Shown piece after piece: positions 9,256 to 18,779 of a stretch of 64,000 nt of DNA; position 1 is the stretch's first letter, and each line of letters starts with the position of its first letter. The notes under the pieces were generated by a model. That model ran no database searches. It saw only the letters and a program-made list of their open reading frames with translations, and was not told the origin of the DNA. The translations under genes were made by a program, and so were the position numbers. This stretch comes from Bacteroidota bacterium. GTDB taxonomy: Bacteria; Bacteroidota; Bacteroidia; Cytophagales; Cyclobacteriaceae. Location: the NCBI GenBank assembly GCA_022567155.1, contig JADFHN010000011.1, positions 1-64,000 on the forward strand, in the 5' to 3' direction.

Positions 9256-10338
9256 ATGAGCAACTCTTTCGGTCAGCTTTTCAGGGTCACTACATTTGGA
9301 GAATCGCATGGCAAAGCCATCGGAGTAATCATCGACGGGTGTCCTGCCGGGCTTGATTTTAATTTAGATTTAATTATAAGTGATCTGAACCGTAGAAAGC
9401 CCGGCCAGTCTTCGATCACATCCCAGCGTAAGGAAGATGATTACCCGGAAGTATTATCCGGGGTTTTTGAAGGTAAAACCACCGGAGCTCCTGTTTGCAT
9501 TGTGATTGCCAACAAAGACCAGAAAAGTGCAGATTATGCTCACATATCCAGGCAATTCAGACCTTCTCACGCCGATTATACCTACTTTATCAAGTATGGT
9601 ATCCGCGATTTCCGGGGTGGGGGAAGGAGTTCTGCACGAGAAACCGCCAACTGGGTAGCAGCGGGAGCGGTAGCTAAGATGCTGCTAAAAAGGGAAGGGA
9701 TAAACATAAAGGCTTATGTTTCTTCTGTCGGGGATATCGTGCTTAAGAAAAATTACAAAGTGCTTAACCTTTCTGAAACCGAAAAGAACATCGTACGGTG
9801 TCCTGATCCTGAATTGGCTGATCAAATGATCGGGTTAATAAAAAAAATAAGAAAACAAGGCGATACAATCGGCGGCGTCGTTTCTTGTGTGGCGGAGAAT
9901 ATGCTTCCCGGGTTGGGTGAACCTGTATTCAACAAACTTCATGCAGCATTAGCGCATGCCATGATGAGCATTAACGCTGTGAAGGGTTTTGAATACGGCA
10001 GTGGGTTTGCCGGCACAAAAATGAAGGGATCGCAACATAACGATCAGATTATCAGTGAAAAAGGAAAAGCGATAACAAAAACAAATTTCTCAGGGGGAAT
10101 TCAGGGGGGGATTTCAAACGGAGCAGATATATACTTCAATGTAGCTTTCAAACCGGTAGCTACACTAATGATAGACCAGGATAGCCTGAATGAAGCGGGT
10201 GAGAAGGTTACCATACAAGGTAAAGGCCGGCATGACCCCTGTGTAGTACCCAGGGCGGTTCCTATTGTTGAAGCCATGACAGCATTGGTGCTGGCGGATC
10301 ATTATCTGCTGCACAAGGCAAGAAATTCAAAAGTTTAA
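9256..10338 (+). CDS. aroC: Chorismate synthase
   Basis: AroC converts 5-enolpyruvylshikimate-3-phosphate to chorismate, the last common step to aromatic amino acids, and needs reduced FMN. The 360-residue protein shows the three classic signatures: [18 protein letters not shown] at the N-terminus, the [12 protein letters not shown] region, and the C-terminal [18 protein letters not shown]. Length is typical. It lies three bases after batD and 18 bases before a dicarboxylate/amino-acid symporter gene, so the three are probably one operon. Confidence 0.98.
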   Translation: MSNSFGQLFRVTTFGESHGKAIGVIIDGCPAGLDFNLDLIISDLNRRKPGQSSITSQRKEDDYPEVLSGVFEGKTTGAPVCIVIANKDQKSADYAHISRQFRPSHADYTYFIKYGIRDFRGGGRSSARETANWVAAGAVAKMLLKREGINIKAYVSSVGDIVLKKNYKVLNLSETEKNIVRCPDPELADQMIGLIKKIRKQGDTIGGVVSCVAENMLPGLGEPVFNKLHAALAHAMMSINAVKGFEYGSGFAGTKMKGSQHNDQIISEKGKAITKTNFSGGIQGGISNGADIYFNVAFKPVATLMIDQDSLNEAGEKVTIQGKGRHDPCVVPRAVPIVEAMTALVLADHYLLHKARNSKV

Positions 10339-10356
10339 ATTCACACCCATATATAA

Positions 10357-11685
10357 ATGAAAAAGAAAAAACTCAGTCTTGTATCACAGATTGGAATAGG
10401 TATGCTGGCCGGAGTCCTTTTGGGCATGGCAGCAATTTTTCTGAACTTTGGCCCGTTTATCTCCGATTGGGTAAAGCCTTTCGGTACCATCTTCATCAAA
10501 ATGCTGAAGCTAATAGCCGTACCTTTAATACTTATTTCACTGATCGATGGTATTTCAAACCTTACGGACATTGCTAAACTTTCCCGAATCGGAAGTAAAA
10601 CCATAGGTTTTTACCTGGCTACCACCGTCCTGGCAATAACTATCGGGCTTTTCCTTGTGAATACGGTTAACCCCGGCGCATATCTTCCTCCGGATAAAAG
10701 GGAAGAATTGCGTGCTAAATTTGCCCCCGATGCACAGCTAAAACAGGAAAAAGCATCGGACGTAAAAGAAGGCGGACCGTTGAAAATCATGGTGGATATT
10801 GTTCCGGACAACCTGTTTGGGGCGATGTCAAACAATGCGCAGATGCTCCAGGTTATCTTTTTTTCATTTATGTTCGGGATTGCCATGATCATGACGCCGA
10901 AAGAGAAGGTAAAACCGGTGAAACGGTTCTTTCACAGCGCCATGGAGATCATTCTTCGAATGGTTGGGATTATTATGAAGTATTCGCCGTTCGGGGTTTT
11001 TGCACTTATGGCCGGCTTGATTGTGGATGTAACCGGCGATGATCCGGCAGGGGCCATCGACCTGTTTAAAGCGCTGGGAGTTTATGGTCTTACGGTGGTT
11101 GCCGGACTTGCGTTCATGATCTTTGGTTTTTATCCGATGCTTATCACAATGTTTACCAAAATAAAATACAAAGATTTTTTCAAGGGCATATTTCCCGCAC
11201 AACTCCTTGCATTTTCTACCAGCTCAAGTGCAGCTACCCTGCCGGTAACCATGGAAAGAGTACAAAAAAACCTGGGCGTTTCCGAAGAGGTGGCCAGTTT
11301 TGTGCTTCCGATGGGAGCTACAGTCAATATGGATGGAACCAGCATCCACCAGTCAATATCAGCCGTATTTATTGCGGTTGCATTTGGTCATGACCTCGGT
11401 CTGGCCGATCAGCTTATGATTGTTCTTACGGTTACATTGTCGTCCATCGGTGCAGCAGCGGTACCGGGCGCCGGACTGATCATGCTAACAATAGTGCTGG
11501 GAGCGATTGGGGTAGAACCTGAAGGCCTTGCACTTATAATAGCCCTGGACAGGCCCCTGGATATGATGCGCACCGTTGTGAACATTACCGGCGATGCAAC
11601 GGTTGCCACCCTGGTTGCAAGCTCAGAGGGTGAACTTAGCCATGGAATAGACAAAGAACTTCTTGAAAAAGACTCTGAATTTTAA
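10357..11685 (+). CDS. Dicarboxylate/amino acid:cation symporter (DAACS family)
   Basis: A 442-residue inner-membrane secondary transporter of the glutamate/aspartate/C4-dicarboxylate family (GltP/DctA type). Typical features are the FSTSSSAATLPVTME serine-rich hairpin, the GATVNMDGTSIHQSISAVF helix 7 motif, the second hairpin with GAAAVPGAGLIML, and the helix 8 substrate site DRPLDMMRTVVNITGDA. The arginine in RPLDMMRT suggests an acidic amino acid substrate such as glutamate or aspartate, by family precedent. The start ATG (MKKKKLSLVSQIGIGM) is positioned 18 bp after aroC. Confidence 0.92.
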   Translation: MKKKKLSLVSQIGIGMLAGVLLGMAAIFLNFGPFISDWVKPFGTIFIKMLKLIAVPLILISLIDGISNLTDIAKLSRIGSKTIGFYLATTVLAITIGLFLVNTVNPGAYLPPDKREELRAKFAPDAQLKQEKASDVKEGGPLKIMVDIVPDNLFGAMSNNAQMLQVIFFSFMFGIAMIMTPKEKVKPVKRFFHSAMEIILRMVGIIMKYSPFGVFALMAGLIVDVTGDDPAGAIDLFKALGVYGLTVVAGLAFMIFGFYPMLITMFTKIKYKDFFKGIFPAQLLAFSTSSSAATLPVTMERVQKNLGVSEEVASFVLPMGATVNMDGTSIHQSISAVFIAVAFGHDLGLADQLMIVLTVTLSSIGAAAVPGAGLIMLTIVLGAIGVEPEGLALIIALDRPLDMMRTVVNITGDATVATLVASSEGELSHGIDKELLEKDSEF

Positions 11686-11794
11686 ATCCCAAAAGGGGAA
11701 TCTTTTGACTGGCCGAAGGGTGGCAGAAAATGATCCATTGACCTGATTTCGTGTCCGGTAACGAAAATATCAAAATTAGAAACATTTTCTTTTG

Positions 11795-11802
11795 TATCTT
11801 TG
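11795..11802 (+). promoter_or_regulatory. -7 box upstream of the Nfu gene
   Basis: TATCTTTG matches TAnnTTTG. It lies inside a possible upstream in-frame start region (11792), which argues that translation starts at the downstream ATG at 11828. Confidence 0.5.
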
Positions 11803-11827
11803 TAAAACAATTACACTGGCGTCAATC

Positions 11828-12424
11828 ATGGAAACATACGATAAAGAGCAATTATATAAAAGGCAGATCAACCTGTATATTGAAGCAAATCCAAATCCGA
11901 ATTCGCTAAAATTTGTAGCCAATTTCATGCTGTTTAATGAAGGAGAAAGTTATGACTTTGCCAACAAAGACGTGGCCACTGCTTCGCCACTTGCTACGGC
12001 ACTGTTTGATTTTGATTATGTAAACCGTGTATTCTTCATGAATAACTTCATAACGATTACAAAAAGTGACGAAGTAGCCTGGGAAGATATTCGGGATCCG
12101 CTCAAATTCTTTATCAAAGATTATCTTGAAGCTGACAAACCGATATTTACAGATGATATAACTGGTGATCAGGAAGAAACACAGGAGGATTCGGAATCGG
12201 TAAAAAAAATCAAAAAAATCCTCGAAGATTATGTAAAGCCTGCTGTTGAACAAGATGGTGGGGCCATCATATTTGATTCCTTTGAAAAAGGTATCGTTAA
12301 GCTACAGCTCCAGGGTTCATGCAGCGGGTGTCCTTCATCAATGCTTACACTTAAATCGGGCATTGAGAATCTTTTGAAGAGTATGATGCCCGAAGTAGAG
12401 GCAGTGGAGGCTGAAGGTGTTTAA
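11828..12424 (+). CDS. Nfu-type iron-sulfur cluster carrier protein
   Basis: A 198-residue Fe-S cluster scaffold or carrier. An N-terminal Nfu_N domain (EANPNPNSLKFVANFMLF, AFDFDYVNRVFF-like core, DEVAWEDI) is joined through an acidic linker to a C-terminal NifU-like domain (VKPAVEQDGGAIIF then CSGCPSS) whose CxxC pair holds the cluster. The frame is open to 11792, but that start would fall before the -7 box at 11795-11802; the ATG at 11828 (METYDKEQ) is therefore chosen. No isc or suf genes are adjacent, so it acts in trans. Followed by a 370-bp stretch without an intact gene. Confidence 0.92.
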   Translation: METYDKEQLYKRQINLYIEANPNPNSLKFVANFMLFNEGESYDFANKDVATASPLATALFDFDYVNRVFFMNNFITITKSDEVAWEDIRDPLKFFIKDYLEADKPIFTDDITGDQEETQEDSESVKKIKKILEDYVKPAVEQDGGAIIFDSFEKGIVKLQLQGSCSGCPSSMLTLKSGIENLLKSMMPEVEAVEAEGV

Positions 12425-12795
12425 CGTTTACATGGCAACAGGCTTACTACCCAGCCGTTTAGCTACCTGATATTTCTTCCTGAAATCTATTATTGCAAAT
12501 AATGCCCTCGTGGTTATTCGGTAAGTGCCTTCATGGTATCTTTTATGTTTCCCCGATTGCTCATGATCTTTGTAAATGTACACATGTTAAACTCAGGCCA
12601 GTGTGAGGCAAAACCGAAATCTGCCATGAAGCATGGTGGCTTCATTTCCCTGAATGATTATTTCTTATAGCATGGCAGCAATATGCCTTTCTCCGATAAT
12701 GGAAAGAAAATGACTTTCCCACGTTTTTTCATCCCATGTTACAAATTGACAATAGTCAAATTCGTAAAAAGTCCGGCTCTGTCAAAACGTTTTTC
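12425..12795. other. 370-bp gap with coding-like fragments but no intact gene
   Basis: No complete gene is visible. On the minus strand three short open stretches read protein-like in two or three frames: 12665-12781 (38 codons, ending ERHIAAML), 12514-12657 (47 codons) and an overlapping frame ending about 12432 with KRLGSKPVAM. None has a convincing start. This could be a decayed gene downstream of eamA or chance reading frames, and I cannot decide between them. Confidence 0.35.
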
Positions 12796-13686
12796 CTACC
12801 TGATCCTGTTGGCTATGAATACTCCGGCCAGTATCAGACCCATTCCCATTAACTGGCCGGTTACTATCTTTTCACCATCAATAATTCCCCAGGCAACCGC
12901 TACAATCGGAATCAGGTATGTTACGCTGCTTGCAAATACCGGACTTTTTATCAGCACAAGCTTGTTGAACAATACCAGTGCCACGGCTGTTCCAAGTACA
13001 CCCAGTAGCACAACAGCGCCAAACGATGTCATTACCTGATCACCGGTCCCAATGATGCTCATGAAGTCAGTTGAAGCCAACAGGTATAATATTGCTATGG
13101 GGCCTGTCATAACCAGGGATACGCTTGTAATCGTAATTGCATCTAATTCTGAAAGCTTAAATTTGATCAGGTTCAGGTTTAAACCATAACAAACCGTGGC
13201 AGCAATTACAAATAACCCATACAGATTTACATTACCCAATCCTTCCTTACCGGCAATTACCAGCAGAGTAGTACCGGCAAATCCTACAAATAAACCGATT
13301 GCAATTCTGAGGTTAATTTTTTGATAAAAGAACAACGCTCCAAGCATAATTACCCAGAAAGGGGTTATCGCATTCAGAGCGCCGGCAATAGCGCTGTCGA
13401 TACGGGTTTGGGCCATGGCAAATAAAAAGGCCGGAATCAGGCTGCCGGTAAAACCCAGGGTAAGAAGCACCACAAAGTGTTTTCTTTTTGCCCGCTTCAT
13501 TCTTTGTATAGCAAACGGCAACAAAAATACCGCAGCTGCAATGATCCTCAGCGAACCAACCTGGCCGGCGTCAAAAGCAATAAGGCCTTTTTTGATAAGA
13601 ATGAATGAACTGCCCCAAATCAATGATAAGAAAAGCAACAGCCCCCATGCAAGCCGGTTTTGCCGGACATCATTACCGGGATACAT
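12796..13686 (-). CDS. EamA-family (drug/metabolite) transporter
   Basis: A 296-residue inner-membrane protein with ten hydrophobic helices arranged as two EamA repeats (first about residues 12-145, second about 155-295). The repeat signature SLIWGSSFILIKKGL appears near the N-terminus, and the second half has the equivalent YGLNLNLIKFKLSELDA. Members export metabolites or take up small molecules; substrate is unpredictable. Its ATG overlaps the dusB stop by one base, so translation is coupled and both sit in one transcript. Confidence 0.9.
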   Translation of the reverse strand: MYPGNDVRQNRLAWGLLLFLSLIWGSSFILIKKGLIAFDAGQVGSLRIIAAAVFLLPFAIQRMKRAKRKHFVVLLTLGFTGSLIPAFLFAMAQTRIDSAIAGALNAITPFWVIMLGALFFYQKINLRIAIGLFVGFAGTTLLVIAGKEGLGNVNLYGLFVIAATVCYGLNLNLIKFKLSELDAITITSVSLVMTGPIAILYLLASTDFMSIIGTGDQVMTSFGAVVLLGVLGTAVALVLFNKLVLIKSPVFASSVTYLIPIVAVAWGIIDGEKIVTGQLMGMGLILAGVFIANRIR

Positions 13687-14684
13687 TAAACAACCTGAAA
13701 TTGTTTTGTGTCAAAAGCAAAGGCTATTTCATCAAGTGTATCGAATAATTCATCAGGTAAAAGCGATTGAACCAGGCGGGTGCGGTATGGTTTGAATCCA
13801 GATAGGCCTCTGAAATAGTTTGAATAATGGCGTCTCATTTCCAAAATCCCCAAACGTTCTCCTTTCCATTCGATTGACAACTCAAGATGCTTCTTTGTGA
13901 CACTCACGCGTTCATGAATGTCTGGCTCATCCAATTTTTCTCCTGTTTCGAAATAATGTTTAATCTGCCTGAATATCCAGGGATTTCCAATCGCCCCCCT
14001 GCCGATCATTATCCCGTCAACTCCATATTTCAGACGGTACTCAAGGGCCTTTTCAGGAGAGTCAATATCTCCGTTTCCAAAAACAGGTATATTAATATCC
14101 GGATGGTCTTTCACTTCAGCAATATGACTCCAGTTTGCCTCACCCTTATACATTTGTTTTCTTGTCCGGCCATGTATGGTGAGCGCTTTTATACCCACAT
14201 CCTGAAGCATTTTGGCTACTTCAACAATTCTGATGGTCGATTCATCCCATCCAAGCCTGGTTTTAACTGTCACCGGCACGGATACCTGTTTTACAATCTC
14301 TTTCGTCATTTTCTGCATTTTCGGAATATCCAGCAGTATGCCGGCACCGGCACCTTTGCAGGCAACTTTTTTTACCGGACAGCCATAATTTATATCTATC
14401 AACTCCGGACCTGCTGCTTCCGCGATGGCGGCGGCCTTCCGCATAGATTCGATCTTATCTCCGAAAATCTGAACGCCTACGGGCCTTTCATACTCATAAA
14501 TGTCCAGTTTCTGTACACTTTTTGCAGCATCACGGATCAGACCTTCTGCTGAGATAAATTCCGTGTACATCAAATCCGCCCCCTGTTCTTTGCATACGGC
14601 CCTGAATGGCGGATCGCTTACATCCTCCATCGGAGCCAGCAACAGCGGAAACTCACATAAATCTATATCCCCAATGCGTACCAT
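13686..14684 (-). CDS. dusB: tRNA-dihydrouridine synthase
   Basis: An FMN-dependent enzyme reducing uridine in the tRNA D-loop. The 332-residue TIM-barrel protein has LLAPMEDVSDPPFRAVC, DINYGCPVKKVACKGAGAG with the catalytic cysteine in the VACKGAG loop, VKTRLGWDES, the phosphate-binding IHGRTRKQMYKGEANW, and GIMIGRGAIGNPWIF. The set is typical of the DusB subfamily. The gene overlaps the downstream eamA by one base (TAATG) and is divergent from the CPBP protease gene, with 89 bp between starts. Confidence 0.94.
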   Translation of the reverse strand: MVRIGDIDLCEFPLLLAPMEDVSDPPFRAVCKEQGADLMYTEFISAEGLIRDAAKSVQKLDIYEYERPVGVQIFGDKIESMRKAAAIAEAAGPELIDINYGCPVKKVACKGAGAGILLDIPKMQKMTKEIVKQVSVPVTVKTRLGWDESTIRIVEVAKMLQDVGIKALTIHGRTRKQMYKGEANWSHIAEVKDHPDINIPVFGNGDIDSPEKALEYRLKYGVDGIMIGRGAIGNPWIFRQIKHYFETGEKLDEPDIHERVSVTKKHLELSIEWKGERLGILEMRRHYSNYFRGLSGFKPYRTRLVQSLLPDELFDTLDEIAFAFDTKQFQVV

Positions 14685-14748
14685 TTTAAATTGTAAGAAT
14701 TAAAAGTTCAAAGAAAGCCAACAAAAGATCAAAATTCAATTTTTAAAC

Positions 14749-14757
14749 TAAATTTGC
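14749..14757 (+). promoter_or_regulatory. -7 box upstream of the CPBP gene
   Basis: TAAATTTGC matches TAnnTTTG and lies 16 bp before the ATG at 14774, implying a very short leader. Confidence 0.4.
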
Positions 14758-14773
14758 CTCTTATCCTATATAC

Positions 14774-15718
14774 ATGAACTTATCTGAAGACCATTGGCAC
14801 AGGGTTAGTCCGTTTCAATCATTGCTGCTGATCATACTGATCTCTTTCACCGGTTTCTTGTTTATCGGACCCTTCATTGGATTAATCTTTTCGCTGCCTT
14901 TTTTTGAAGGATCCATAATGGATCTTGTCAAATCGCAGGTTGATCCGATCGGAAATCCAGCCATGAAACTACCTATTCTGATCACCCAGGGTACTGCCAC
15001 CTTGATCGGGTTTATTATTTTTCCTTATATCTACGGAAAACAAATTCTCAACCTGCACACTTCTCAAATGTTTGGAAACACCATACCTTCTCCGGTGATT
15101 ATCCTGCTTACATTCACCATTGTTGTGGTATTTATGGGTTTCAACAGCATCTTCATTGAGTGGAACGCTAATCTTACGCTACCTGAATCTATGTCAGGTT
15201 TCGAAAACTGGGCCAGGAATATCGAAGATAAGGCCCGCCTGATTACTGAATATATTACAACCTTTGATCATGGCTATGAGCTATGGATAAGCTTGCTGGT
15301 TATTGCCGTATTGCCGGCAGTTGGTGAAGAGCTCGTATTCAGAGGTTTTATCCAGAATCATTTGTATGTGCTGACCAGAAATATTCATTTGGCAATATGG
15401 ATAGCTGCTGCATTTTTTAGTTTCTTTCATTTTCAGTTTTTCGGGTTTGTGCCAAGAGTGCTGTTAGGAGCTTTGTTCGGCTATCTGTATGTGTTCTCGG
15501 GAAAAATCATTTTCCCCATGTTGGCACATTTTATCAATAATGGTTTCACATTGATAATGATTTTCTTCCACAACAAAGGAGCATTGGAATTTGATATCGA
15601 ATCAACGGACACGGTGCCACTGAGTGGAGTACTTATTTCGGCTGTTATTTCTGTTGTTCTGTTATATTTGTTTAAAATGTATTATATAAGGCAGAATCAA
15701 AAAGCTGTTCATGAGTAA
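14774..15718 (+). CDS. CPBP-family intramembrane metalloprotease
   Basis: A 314-residue polytopic membrane protein with the CPBP/Abi protease signature. Motif 1 is GEELVFRGF (the EExxxR pair, about residues 190-196), motif 2 is SFFHFQFFGFVPRV with the metal-binding histidine, and motif 3 is LAHFINN. About eight hydrophobic helices are visible. Members process prenylated or membrane substrates in eukaryotes and have varied roles in bacteria; the substrate here is unknown. The stop codon overlaps the start of the DUF2007 gene by eight bases, and cdsA follows, which suggests a membrane-biogenesis operon. Confidence 0.88.
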   Translation: MNLSEDHWHRVSPFQSLLLIILISFTGFLFIGPFIGLIFSLPFFEGSIMDLVKSQVDPIGNPAMKLPILITQGTATLIGFIIFPYIYGKQILNLHTSQMFGNTIPSPVIILLTFTIVVVFMGFNSIFIEWNANLTLPESMSGFENWARNIEDKARLITEYITTFDHGYELWISLLVIAVLPAVGEELVFRGFIQNHLYVLTRNIHLAIWIAAAFFSFFHFQFFGFVPRVLLGALFGYLYVFSGKIIFPMLAHFINNGFTLIMIFFHNKGALEFDIESTDTVPLSGVLISAVISVVLLYLFKMYYIRQNQKAVHE

Positions 15719-15920
15719 CTGGAAAAAAGTTTATAGTAGTGAATTTGAGTACAGAGCAAAAATCGTAAACGATATCCTGGAAGAAGCGGGGCTGAACCCG
15801 GTGATACTTAAAAAAAGGGATAGCAGTTATAATAATTTTGGAAATTATGAAGTAAAAGTGAACCCCGACCATATTTTATTGGCTCTGAAAATAATAACCG
15901 ATGAAATCGATCTTCGATAA
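15711..15920 (+). CDS. DUF2007 domain protein
   Basis: A 69-residue protein matching DUF2007 (putative signal-transducing protein): an N-terminal KVYSSEFEYRAKIVNDILEE helix, a conserved NPVILKKRDSSY segment and the C-terminal VKVNPDHILLALKII. The fold is ferredoxin-like in known members. It overlaps the CPBP gene by eight bases upstream and cdsA by 20 bases downstream, so all three are translationally linked. Function is unknown. Confidence 0.82.
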   Translation: MSNWKKVYSSEFEYRAKIVNDILEEAGLNPVILKKRDSSYNNFGNYEVKVNPDHILLALKIITDEIDLR

Positions 15921-16731
15921 TTTTAATGACCTGACCCAACGTGTAATCACAGCTGCTTTAGGAGCCATTGTAATTATCATTGCAATATTATGGAACGAAT
16001 GGGCCTACTTTGCTGTCTTTTTGGGGATATGCATTTTCACACAGCTCGAATTTTATAAACTGCTCAAACTCGACGAAATGCTGCCTCTCAAATTCTGGGG
16101 GACTATGGCGGGTGTTATTATTTATATCATTGTTTTTATGGAGCAGAAATACGAGATGTCTTCAAAGTATTATTTCCTGCTTCTACCGGTGATTTATATG
16201 GCTTTCGTGATCAAATTGTATAAAAAAACAGAAAAAAAACCGTTCACAAATATCGGGTTAACCTTTCTGGGCATTATTTATGTAGCATTGCCTTTTGCAC
16301 TTTTGCATGTGTCGGCATATCATACCGGCCCTTACACTTACCAGATCATTGTCGGGATTATATTTATTCAATGGGCCAGCGATACCGGAGCTTACTTTGC
16401 AGGTATCAGGTTCGGCAAAAGGAAACTTTTTGAACGGGTGAGTCCCAAAAAATCATGGGAGGGATTCCTTGGCGGTATGATGCTCGCCATTCTTATGAGC
16501 GTGGGTATGTCTAAATATTTTGGAACGCTCGAACTTTGGGAATGGCTTAGTATTGCACTTATTGTTGCCGTGGTTGGCACCTATGGGGACCTGGTGGAAT
16601 CGCTCTTCAAACGAAGTATGGAGATCAAAGATTCGGGCTCTACCATACCAGGTCATGGTGGCTTTCTCGACCGCTTTGACAGCCTCTTGTTATCACTTCC
16701 TTTTATTGCTGCATTTTTAAAAATATTTTGA
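15901..16731 (+). CDS. cdsA: Phosphatidate cytidylyltransferase
   Basis: CdsA makes CDP-diacylglycerol from phosphatidate and CTP at the inner membrane, the branch point of phospholipid synthesis. The 276-residue protein has eight or so membrane helices and the family signature near the C-terminus: SDTGAYFAGIRFGKRKLFER, SPKKSWEGFLGG, GDLVESLFKR and KDSGSTIPGHGGFLDRFDS. The ATG lies inside the DUF2007 gene. A glutamate dehydrogenase and psd, another phospholipid gene, follow on the same strand, but a -7 box at 16762 suggests separate transcription. Confidence 0.96.
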   Translation: MKSIFDNFNDLTQRVITAALGAIVIIIAILWNEWAYFAVFLGICIFTQLEFYKLLKLDEMLPLKFWGTMAGVIIYIIVFMEQKYEMSSKYYFLLLPVIYMAFVIKLYKKTEKKPFTNIGLTFLGIIYVALPFALLHVSAYHTGPYTYQIIVGIIFIQWASDTGAYFAGIRFGKRKLFERVSPKKSWEGFLGGMMLAILMSVGMSKYFGTLELWEWLSIALIVAVVGTYGDLVESLFKRSMEIKDSGSTIPGHGGFLDRFDSLLLSLPFIAAFLKIF

Positions 16732-16761
16732 TAATAAACATCTTATCATTTAAAAGAAATT

Positions 16762-16770
16762 TATCTTTGC
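16762..16770 (+). promoter_or_regulatory. -7 box upstream of glutamate dehydrogenase
   Basis: TATCTTTGC matches TAnnTTTG with the common trailing C and lies 29 bp before the ATG at 16799. Confidence 0.6.
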
Positions 16771-16798
16771 AATCGTTTTAGATTGACAAAAAACAGCT

Positions 16799-18073
16799 AT
16801 GGGTTACATAGAACCGGCCCCGATCGTGGACTTTGAAAATCCGTTCGAGTCCATGATGTCCAGGTTTAAAATTGCATCCGAAATTCTGGGTCTGGACGAA
16901 GAAATTTACAACGTATTAAAGTCTCCGGCAAAACAGGTAGCTGTTTCCCTGCCCATTACAATGGACGACGATTCCTTACGGGTATTTGAAGCTTTCCGGG
17001 TAATACATTCAAATATACTTGGACCTTCGAAAGGCGGAATCAGGTACGACCCCGGGGTGAATATTGATGAAATAAAGGCGCTTGCTGCATGGATGACCTG
17101 GAAATGTGCCGTTGTGGATATTCCTTTTGGGGGCGCCAAAGGAGGGATTATCTGCAATCCCAAGGAAATGTCAAGTGGGGAAATTGAGCGTTTAACGAGA
17201 GCCTATACCCTGTCAATGATCGAAATATTCGGTCCGGACAGAGATATACCTGCCCCGGACATTGGCACCGGACCACGGGAAATGGCATGGCTGATGGACC
17301 AATACTCCAGAGCAGTAGGCCACACCACCAATGCCGTGGTTACCGGAAAGCCGCTGGTATTGGGTGGCTCTCTTGGCAGAACCGAAGCCACAGGCCGGGG
17401 CGTAATGGTAGCTACCCTGTCGGCAATGGAAAAATTACAGATAAATCCGTATGGGGCTACGTGTGTTGTTCAGGGATTTGGAAATGTAGGTTCTTTTGCA
17501 GCTTTGCTCCTGGAAGAGAGAGGCGTTAAAGTAATTGGCATCAGCGACCTGTCAGGCGCCTATATCAATAAAGACGGTCTGGATATCGAAAAAGCCATCA
17601 CATACAGGAATGTCAAAAAAGGAAACCTTGAAGGGTTGGCAGATGCAGAGAAAATAGCCGGAAACGAGTTGCTCACACTCGAAGTAGATGTATTGATTCC
17701 TGCAGCCAAAGAAGACGTGATTACCGTTAAAAACGCAGAAAAAATAAAAGCAAAGTTGATTGTTGAAGGTGCCAACGGACCTACTTCATATAAAGCCGAT
17801 TCCATTATCCATGATAAAGGTATAGTAGTCATTCCTGATATCCTTGCAAATGCCGGTGGTGTTACGGTTTCCTATTTTGAATGGGTACAAAACAGACTGG
17901 GCTATAAATGGACAGGCGAACGGGTTAACAGACGCTCCGACAGGATCATGAAAGACGCTTTCGAAAATGTATATAAGACGGCAGTGAAATATAAAGTTTC
18001 CTACAGGATTGCCGCCTACATCGTTGCCATCGACAAAGTTGCAAAAACATACAAGTACCGGGGCGGATATTAG
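16799..18073 (+). CDS. Glu/Leu/Phe/Val family amino acid dehydrogenase, probably glutamate dehydrogenase
   Basis: A 424-residue NAD(P)-dependent dehydrogenase that interconverts glutamate and 2-oxoglutarate, linking nitrogen and carbon metabolism. Visible are the substrate-binding GPSKGGIRYDPGV, the catalytic-lysine motif PFGGAKGGI, the aspartate-bearing PAPDIGTGPREMAW, and the dinucleotide-binding QGFGNVGSFAA in the C-terminal Rossmann domain. Length and motifs fit the roughly 420-residue hexameric class seen in GudB/RocG. Leucine or other amino acid specificity cannot be excluded. psd starts 17 bp after the stop. Confidence 0.9.
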   Translation: MGYIEPAPIVDFENPFESMMSRFKIASEILGLDEEIYNVLKSPAKQVAVSLPITMDDDSLRVFEAFRVIHSNILGPSKGGIRYDPGVNIDEIKALAAWMTWKCAVVDIPFGGAKGGIICNPKEMSSGEIERLTRAYTLSMIEIFGPDRDIPAPDIGTGPREMAWLMDQYSRAVGHTTNAVVTGKPLVLGGSLGRTEATGRGVMVATLSAMEKLQINPYGATCVVQGFGNVGSFAALLLEERGVKVIGISDLSGAYINKDGLDIEKAITYRNVKKGNLEGLADAEKIAGNELLTLEVDVLIPAAKEDVITVKNAEKIKAKLIVEGANGPTSYKADSIIHDKGIVVIPDILANAGGVTVSYFEWVQNRLGYKWTGERVNRRSDRIMKDAFENVYKTAVKYKVSYRIAAYIVAIDKVAKTYKYRGGY

Positions 18074-18090
18074 ATCATCAGCGAAGTTAT

Positions 18091-18753
18091 ATGACCATCC
18101 ACAAAGAGGGTAAAAAACCGCTTTTTTATTTACTCATTACGCTATTTCTGATAAATGCAGTTATAAGTTATTTAGTATCTCAGGAAGATATTCAGAATGT
18201 TGCTATTGCCGTAAGCATTTTATTTTATTTACTCGTATTGCAGTTTTTCAGAAGTCCGGCAATAGTTACGAAAGAAGATCCGAATCTTGTTTATGCCCCT
18301 GCAGACGGAAAAGTGGTAGTGGTTGAAAAAACACTGGAAAATGAGTATTTTAAAGATGAACGTATACAGGTTTCAATATTTATGTCTCCACTGAATGCGC
18401 ATGTAAACCGTACCCCGGCAGGCGGCATCATTACGTATTTCAAATACCATCCCGGAAAATACCTGGTTGCCTGGCACCCGAAATCGAGTACCGAAAACGA
18501 ACGTACCACGATGGTGATAAGATTGAAAAACAATGTTGAAATCCTGGTCAGACAGGTAGCAGGGGCTGTAGCACGAAGAATCAAATGGTACGTTCAGGAA
18601 GGAACATTAGTCAGGCAGGGGCAGGAATTTGGTTTTATCAAGTTTGGATCAAGACTGGACGTATATCTGCCCATAGATGCAGAACTAAAGGTGAAGCCGG
18701 GTGACAAAACAACCGGAGGTAAAACAGTGATAGCAATGCTTAATTCCGTATAA
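18091..18753 (+). CDS. psd: Phosphatidylserine decarboxylase family protein
   Basis: Psd decarboxylates phosphatidylserine to phosphatidylethanolamine using a pyruvoyl group made by self-cleavage. This 220-residue protein belongs to the short archaeal-type class. It has one or two N-terminal membrane helices, APADGKVVVVEKT, SIFMSPLNAHVNRTPAGG, and the self-cleavage region FIKFGSRLDVYLP where GS replaces LGST. The RR and histidine context (ARRIKWYVQEG) fits the family. It lies 17 bp after the dehydrogenase gene and converges with the msrC-like gene, with 26 bp between stops. Confidence 0.92.
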   Translation: MTIHKEGKKPLFYLLITLFLINAVISYLVSQEDIQNVAIAVSILFYLLVLQFFRSPAIVTKEDPNLVYAPADGKVVVVEKTLENEYFKDERIQVSIFMSPLNAHVNRTPAGGIITYFKYHPGKYLVAWHPKSSTENERTTMVIRLKNNVEILVRQVAGAVARRIKWYVQEGTLVRQGQEFGFIKFGSRLDVYLPIDAELKVKPGDKTTGGKTVIAMLNSV

Positions 18754-18779
18754 AAGTAAAACATGTCAGCAATATCGCA

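Noticed and set aside
18291-18584. A minus-strand frame opposite psd
   Set aside because: Its length and composition follow from the psd coding sequence and no signal supports expression.
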